The notes beneath the pieces were generated by a model, which had not been told where the DNA came from, made no database searches, and worked only from the letters and a program-made list of their open reading frames with translations. A DNA stretch of 64,000 nucleotides. Origin: Candidatus Babelota bacterium (GTDB lineage: Bacteria > Babelota > Babeliae > Babelales > Vermiphilaceae). Location of the stretch: NCBI GenBank assembly GCA_029262555.1, contig JAJCZE010000008.1, forward strand, positions 62,001 to 126,000, in the 5' to 3' direction. The position numbers and the translations under genes are program-made. Each line of letters opens with the position of its first letter. Position 1 is the first letter of the stretch. Positions 60,114 to 64,000 of the stretch are shown here, in pieces.

Positions 60114-61415
60114 ATGAATCAATATACACGCCATCTTTTGCCCATACTTATATGTGCCAGCACCCTCCAGCTTCTAGGGTTTGATAATGCACACTTTTAT
60201 AGAGCAACCAACTTTTTCCTTGAGCCTCGCTTAGAGCGAGACTATTTGACTACTGTAGATGTTTTTGTGCAAGGCGGCTCTACTACTGATGGGCGAAACA
60301 AAGAGCATGAAACGGTCCGTGCGTTTGATATTTGGGGGCATCACGATATGCACGAACTGGCAGTAGGAGTTCCCTGCAAAGATCTTTCAAACCCCCTTGA
60401 TTTGATTATTCAACAACTTTCATTACAGCCATCTCGCTGCGTTACCTCTAAAGATGCGTGCAAAAAACAATCTCAATTTGCTCACTATTCAATTTTCGCT
60501 GATTTCAATCTCATGGAAGCATACCTTTCTTTTGCGCAAAACTTTAAAAAGGGATTTTTCATGCTGTTTTATCTTCCGATACGACGCATGAAAGTAGACA
60601 ATATTTCTTTTTGTGATATTTCCCCAAAAGATGCAACTTGCCCAAATATAAACACACCCATTTGGCAAACGTTTAAAAACAATTTTTGCGACATCCTCGA
60701 TCGCTATTGCTTAAGTGCAGATCCTGTAACTGATATCAATCTTGGAGATGCATCTATCGCTCTTGGCTGGACGCACTCATTTCAAAAAACTGAAGTTATT
60801 GATTTTATAGATACTACTTTCAAATTTGGTGTCTTAATTCCATCCGGTCAGCAGAAAAACGAGGACCAAATTTTCTCACTTCCTTCTGGATATAATGGCC
60901 ATACCGGATTTCAAATGTCTGCCGACGTAGCATTTGGAGCATTTGATTGGCTCACCCTTGGATCTCATTTTGATGCACTGGTATTTGCAGATAAGACAAA
61001 AGATATTCGATTAAAAACAGGCAAAGCGCAAAGTGGTATCATTAAGCTCGCCAAGGGCTGCGCAAAAATTGAACGGGGGTCACAGTGGATGGCGGGAGCA
61101 TACATAAGCTTTGATCACGTGGTCCGTGGACTTTCGTTATTATGCGGATATAGCTTTGTAAACAAAGGGCGCGATTCAGTTTGTCCCCTTGATACAGAAA
61201 AGTTTAGTGTTGGTATTGCCAATAGTGATGAGTCATTATTTGGATACAAAATGCACACACTCAACTTCCAATTTGAATATGATTTCGCACACGAAGATCG
61301 AGTATTTGGACCCCGAATTTCTGCTTACTACAATATGATAGTTGGTGGAAAACGCATATTCACTACTGATGTTGGTGGAGCAAACATCGGCCTTGAACTT
61401 GCCTGGGATTTATAA
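60114..61415 (+). CDS. Secreted beta-barrel-like protein, unknown family
   Basis: Predicted 433-residue protein with a hydrophobic leader (RHLLPILICASTLQLLGFD). The rest has short alternating strands, many aromatics and Gly, as in outer-membrane barrels: MEAYLSFAQNFKKGFFMLFY, FQMSADVAFGAFDWLTLGSH, LLCGYSFVNKGRD, ending VGGANIGLELAWDL. It lacks the blocks of the 28154-39771 family, so it is a different barrel type. AAGGAT precedes ATG 60114; an ATG four bases earlier is in another frame. The long secreted gene follows by 33 bases, likely the same operon. Confidence 0.65.
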   Translation: MNQYTRHLLPILICASTLQLLGFDNAHFYRATNFFLEPRLERDYLTTVDVFVQGGSTTDGRNKEHETVRAFDIWGHHDMHELAVGVPCKDLSNPLDLIIQQLSLQPSRCVTSKDACKKQSQFAHYSIFADFNLMEAYLSFAQNFKKGFFMLFYLPIRRMKVDNISFCDISPKDATCPNINTPIWQTFKNNFCDILDRYCLSADPVTDINLGDASIALGWTHSFQKTEVIDFIDTTFKFGVLIPSGQQKNEDQIFSLPSGYNGHTGFQMSADVAFGAFDWLTLGSHFDALVFADKTKDIRLKTGKAQSGIIKLAKGCAKIERGSQWMAGAYISFDHVVRGLSLLCGYSFVNKGRDSVCPLDTEKFSVGIANSDESLFGYKMHTLNFQFEYDFAHEDRVFGPRISAYYNMIVGGKRIFTTDVGGANIGLELAWDL

Positions 61416-61448
61416 CCAAACACATAATTCTGCAAAAAAAGGATAGTA

Positions 61449-64000
61449 ATGAAACGAGTATCTCTCTCTTGGATAGTGCTATTATCATGCCACTATCTTT
61501 CTGCCGGAGTAGTTGTTACTGGAAATGATACCAATGCCCCCCGAGCATTTAAAACTGCAGTAACCGCCCAAACATATGATCGCAAAACAGGTGCATTTTA
61601 CGTTGGCCTTTCTTCTGGCACAGATACATATACTCTTTCGCAAGCGCCACGCCCATCATTTACTACTATTCCGAGTTTTTCTCCCGTGTTAGCAGATACC
61701 AGTAGTTTACTCAGCGCGACCATTGAATTTTTAAAATTCTCCTCTCAGAATAGTGGATTTGGAGTCCTCACCGCCGTTGCACAAGGGACTGAAGCATTTA
61801 CTGCAAGTACCGTAACGTCACTCTTTACCGACGGTAATGGAGAAGTTACTTCAGGCAATCTCAATGATGCGAGTGGACTCATTGCCACTGATGGTATCGT
61901 ACAAATTGAAGTAGACAATAATAATATCTACGCTGCCGTATCGCCCAATGGGAGTTCGTGGGGCGACACCGATTCTGGTATCGCATTAATTGGTCTGGGA
62001 GTAAATGGCAGTACAATCACTCTTGATATTAAAGATGCTACTACCGGCAATGCCGGCAATAAAGCTGCACCGCTCGATAAAAGCTCAACCGTATTGAAAG
62101 GTGATAGTGGCGGCGCTGACGTGGTCTTTACCTCTACCTTTGCAGCGCTTCATTGGGATGACGAACTGGAACGATTATTTGTAGGCGTGCATATTGAAAG
62201 CAATTCAACCGCAGGGACAGACATTGCAAAGGCGGTAACCGTTGCGCAACTTGATTGCAGTTTAAATTTTCAAGCCATTGCACCTGATTCTGCAATAACG
62301 GGCGGTGCTACTGATGAAATAGTGGTAGGACAAGGAGAGAGTATTGCATTCACCCCTACTCATCTTCGCGTATTGCATGCAAGCACTGGTCCTGATTATT
62401 TAATTGTTGATTGCTCTCCAACTACAACCTGCTCACGCGTATTTGCACTGCCTCTCGTAAACGATACAACAAATCCAACCGCCGTAACCAACGGCACGAT
62501 CGCTGATAAATCAAGCGCACTCGATACTACAACCATGAAGTTTACTGATCCAGCAACTGCCGCGGGAGAGCTTCCTGTAAATAATGCGATCACCGATCCA
62601 GAAGCGATTGTGGGCGCAGGCGATCTACCAATTCAACCCGGAGATGGCATCTCTGACATGGTAGTAGTTGGTGATGCGGTATATGTATCACTGGCACTTA
62701 CCCCAAATAGTGATACGGATACGGGCATTTGGGTATCGCAGGCGATGTTTGATGATACGGGAAAAATTATTCGGTGGACTCCCTGGACTGCAAAACGGGT
62801 CATCCCTTTAAATGCATTTCCCGGAATACAACTTCCCGATGGATCAACCTGCTGCGGATCAATGAACTTTTTTGAAGTGGATGGTAAAAATGGCCACGTA
62901 TGGTTTGTAGAAGCCAATACTGGACGCACCGTTGGTATCACCACATGGTCTAATGGCATACTCACTAATGATTTGATTACCACTTTACGCACTGCGCTTT
63001 CGCAAAGCTCTTATTCCGTTCTTGATCTCCATCAAAATACTCGTGGTTTTTTAGATACCACTACTCAACGTTATGCGCTTTTTGGCGGCGTTAACAAGGT
63101 AGCGTTTGTGCGCACTGGAATCGCACGAGATCAAAGCAATGCTTCAAGCCCACAAACAGCAATCACTGATTTTTCTTCAACTGAAAACTTTAAACTCACT
63201 AACCTTCCAACTAATGCTGGATGCTGCAACGTGCTTGAATATTCTCGAACAAGTACTACCGCCGATGAAGATGATACGCGTGAAGATTTCACCTTCTTTT
63301 TTGCGGGCACTGAAAATGGCCTGTTTGTGTATCACGATTTTCTGAACGATCAAGGCCTCAATCCAGCTGATTTTGGTGCATTGGATGCAACGCCATTTAC
63401 CGATGCTGATTGGAAAAAAATGGATTCCATTAATGGGCAAGTAATTGATATCAAAACATCCGGCGCAGGAAGAACGCTTTACGTGGTAACATCTGAATCT
63501 TCTGATACCGATCCACTTATAAGCACTCTTTATAGTATTCCCTTCACCTCAAGCCCAACAACTATGTTTGCAACCACGAACATTCATACTATTGCAAAAA
63601 CTGGTGTTGATACTTTTAAAGACACACTCCAATTTTATGGGGTACAAATTGTAGCCACTGATGATCCTCGTGCTGCAAATCCAGAGAATAAAGAACAACT
63701 CATACTCACAACAAATCAAGGGCTTTATCACTCTGATGCAAGCCAGGCGGCAAGCGCAAGCGTAGCAACTGTTACTAATCAAACGGATGCTAACTGGCAA
63801 TTGATAGTGAAAAATGTATTAAACACAACTGCCACTACGATGTTTAATGGCATTGGAGGAATGGATACACCCGTGCGACACACAACCTGGCCATTCAGCG
63901 TGCAAGATCAATCAGGATTTAATACATTCGATCGTGGATCAATTCATCAATATAGTGGCCTTGGCGATAGCACTGGATCGGCTGCTGAATTTGCTACTTT
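61449..64000 (+). CDS. Very long secreted protein, truncated by window end
   Basis: An open frame of at least 850 codons runs from ATG 61449 to the end of the window without a stop; I translated it throughout. It starts with signal peptide MKRVSLSWIVLLSCHYLSAG. The mature part is rich in Thr, Ser, Asp and Gly with repeated short strands, and segments of the type LFVGVHIE, YALFGGVNKVAFV, NGLFVYHDF and NQGLYHSDA, which recall beta-propeller or adhesin repeats. One CCG pair is conserved (TCCGSM and GCCNV). No domain is certain. It follows the barrel-like gene by 33 bases, so it may be its partner at the surface, such as an exported passenger. Confidence 0.75.
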   Translation, partial: MKRVSLSWIVLLSCHYLSAGVVVTGNDTNAPRAFKTAVTAQTYDRKTGAFYVGLSSGTDTYTLSQAPRPSFTTIPSFSPVLADTSSLLSATIEFLKFSSQNSGFGVLTAVAQGTEAFTASTVTSLFTDGNGEVTSGNLNDASGLIATDGIVQIEVDNNNIYAAVSPNGSSWGDTDSGIALIGLGVNGSTITLDIKDATTGNAGNKAAPLDKSSTVLKGDSGGADVVFTSTFAALHWDDELERLFVGVHIESNSTAGTDIAKAVTVAQLDCSLNFQAIAPDSAITGGATDEIVVGQGESIAFTPTHLRVLHASTGPDYLIVDCSPTTTCSRVFALPLVNDTTNPTAVTNGTIADKSSALDTTTMKFTDPATAAGELPVNNAITDPEAIVGAGDLPIQPGDGISDMVVVGDAVYVSLALTPNSDTDTGIWVSQAMFDDTGKIIRWTPWTAKRVIPLNAFPGIQLPDGSTCCGSMNFFEVDGKNGHVWFVEANTGRTVGITTWSNGILTNDLITTLRTALSQSSYSVLDLHQNTRGFLDTTTQRYALFGGVNKVAFVRTGIARDQSNASSPQTAITDFSSTENFKLTNLPTNAGCCNVLEYSRTSTTADEDDTREDFTFFFAGTENGLFVYHDFLNDQGLNPADFGALDATPFTDADWKKMDSINGQVIDIKTSGAGRTLYVVTSESSDTDPLISTLYSIPFTSSPTTMFATTNIHTIAKTGVDTFKDTLQFYGVQIVATDDPRAANPENKEQLILTTNQGLYHSDASQAASASVATVTNQTDANWQLIVKNVLNTTATTMFNGIGGMDTPVRHTTWPFSVQDQSGFNTFDRGSIHQYSGLGDSTGSAAEFAT

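Overview
The window reads as chromosomal DNA of a host-associated, Gram-negative-type bacterium with a reduced metabolism. The standard genetic code works throughout, clear Shine-Dalgarno sites precede most genes, and by eye the base composition is roughly 60% A+T. The gene mix (a large family of signal-peptide, beta-barrel-like proteins, secreted ankyrin-repeat proteins, many tiny secreted proteins, an eroded fatty-acid operon, an HspR-type repressor, SpoVG, YchF) would fit a protist-associated lineage such as Dependentiae (TM6/Babeliales). That placement is inference from gene content, not a phylogenetic result.

Layout. 1-1191 is low-complexity DNA with no convincing gene. 1192-4854 holds two small membrane proteins, a secreted alpha/beta-hydrolase-like protein, a repeat cluster and a secreted possible glycosyltransferase. 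5076-7559 holds dnaK and an ankyrin protein. 7733-9372 is a run of five tiny signal-peptide proteins. 9474-13874 holds a DUF378-type membrane protein, ychF, a GH1 glycosidase homolog without its acid/base residue, and a secreted GH3 hexosaminidase. 13909-15681 is one member of the surface barrel family. 15957-20608 holds hspR, a hypothetical gene, two ankyrin genes, a Nudix hydrolase and a cupin protein with a plant-IQM-like tail. 21101-27785 is a minus-strand envelope/division block (uppP, ftsK, murF, rsmH, spoVG, tRNA-Gln, maf).

28154-39771 is the most striking region: six consecutive members of the same barrel family, several Cys-rich, with tandem terminators and recurring TTGCnT-type promoters. 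40340-45444 is a fab-type operon (rpmF, plsX, an RRM protein, a TPR-like protein, gltX, fabD, acpP) in which fabH and fabG are absent and FabD has lost its catalytic Ser. 45809-46549 encodes a secreted protein with a ubiquitin-like domain. 46601-50664 is a TroABCD-type metal ABC transporter locus interrupted by a GIY-YIG nuclease gene and two inverted-repeat (REPIN-like) elements. 50715-55761 holds three small secreted proteins, dprA and gyrA. 55967-61415 holds lepA, an RMD1/DUF155 membrane protein, a small secreted protein, grpE and another barrel-like protein. From 61449 a very long secreted protein runs off the end of the window.

Taken together, chaperone control (HspR, DnaK, GrpE), peptidoglycan synthesis, competence (DprA), metal import and a rich surface/secreted protein set are kept. 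Fatty-acid initiation looks dismantled while ACP and PlsX remain, which suggests use of host-derived acyl chains. Best candidates for new biology: the Cys-rich barrel array, the ubiquitin-like secreted protein, the cupin/IQM-like protein, the pseudo-FabD, and the REPIN-like repeats linked to a GIY-YIG nuclease.
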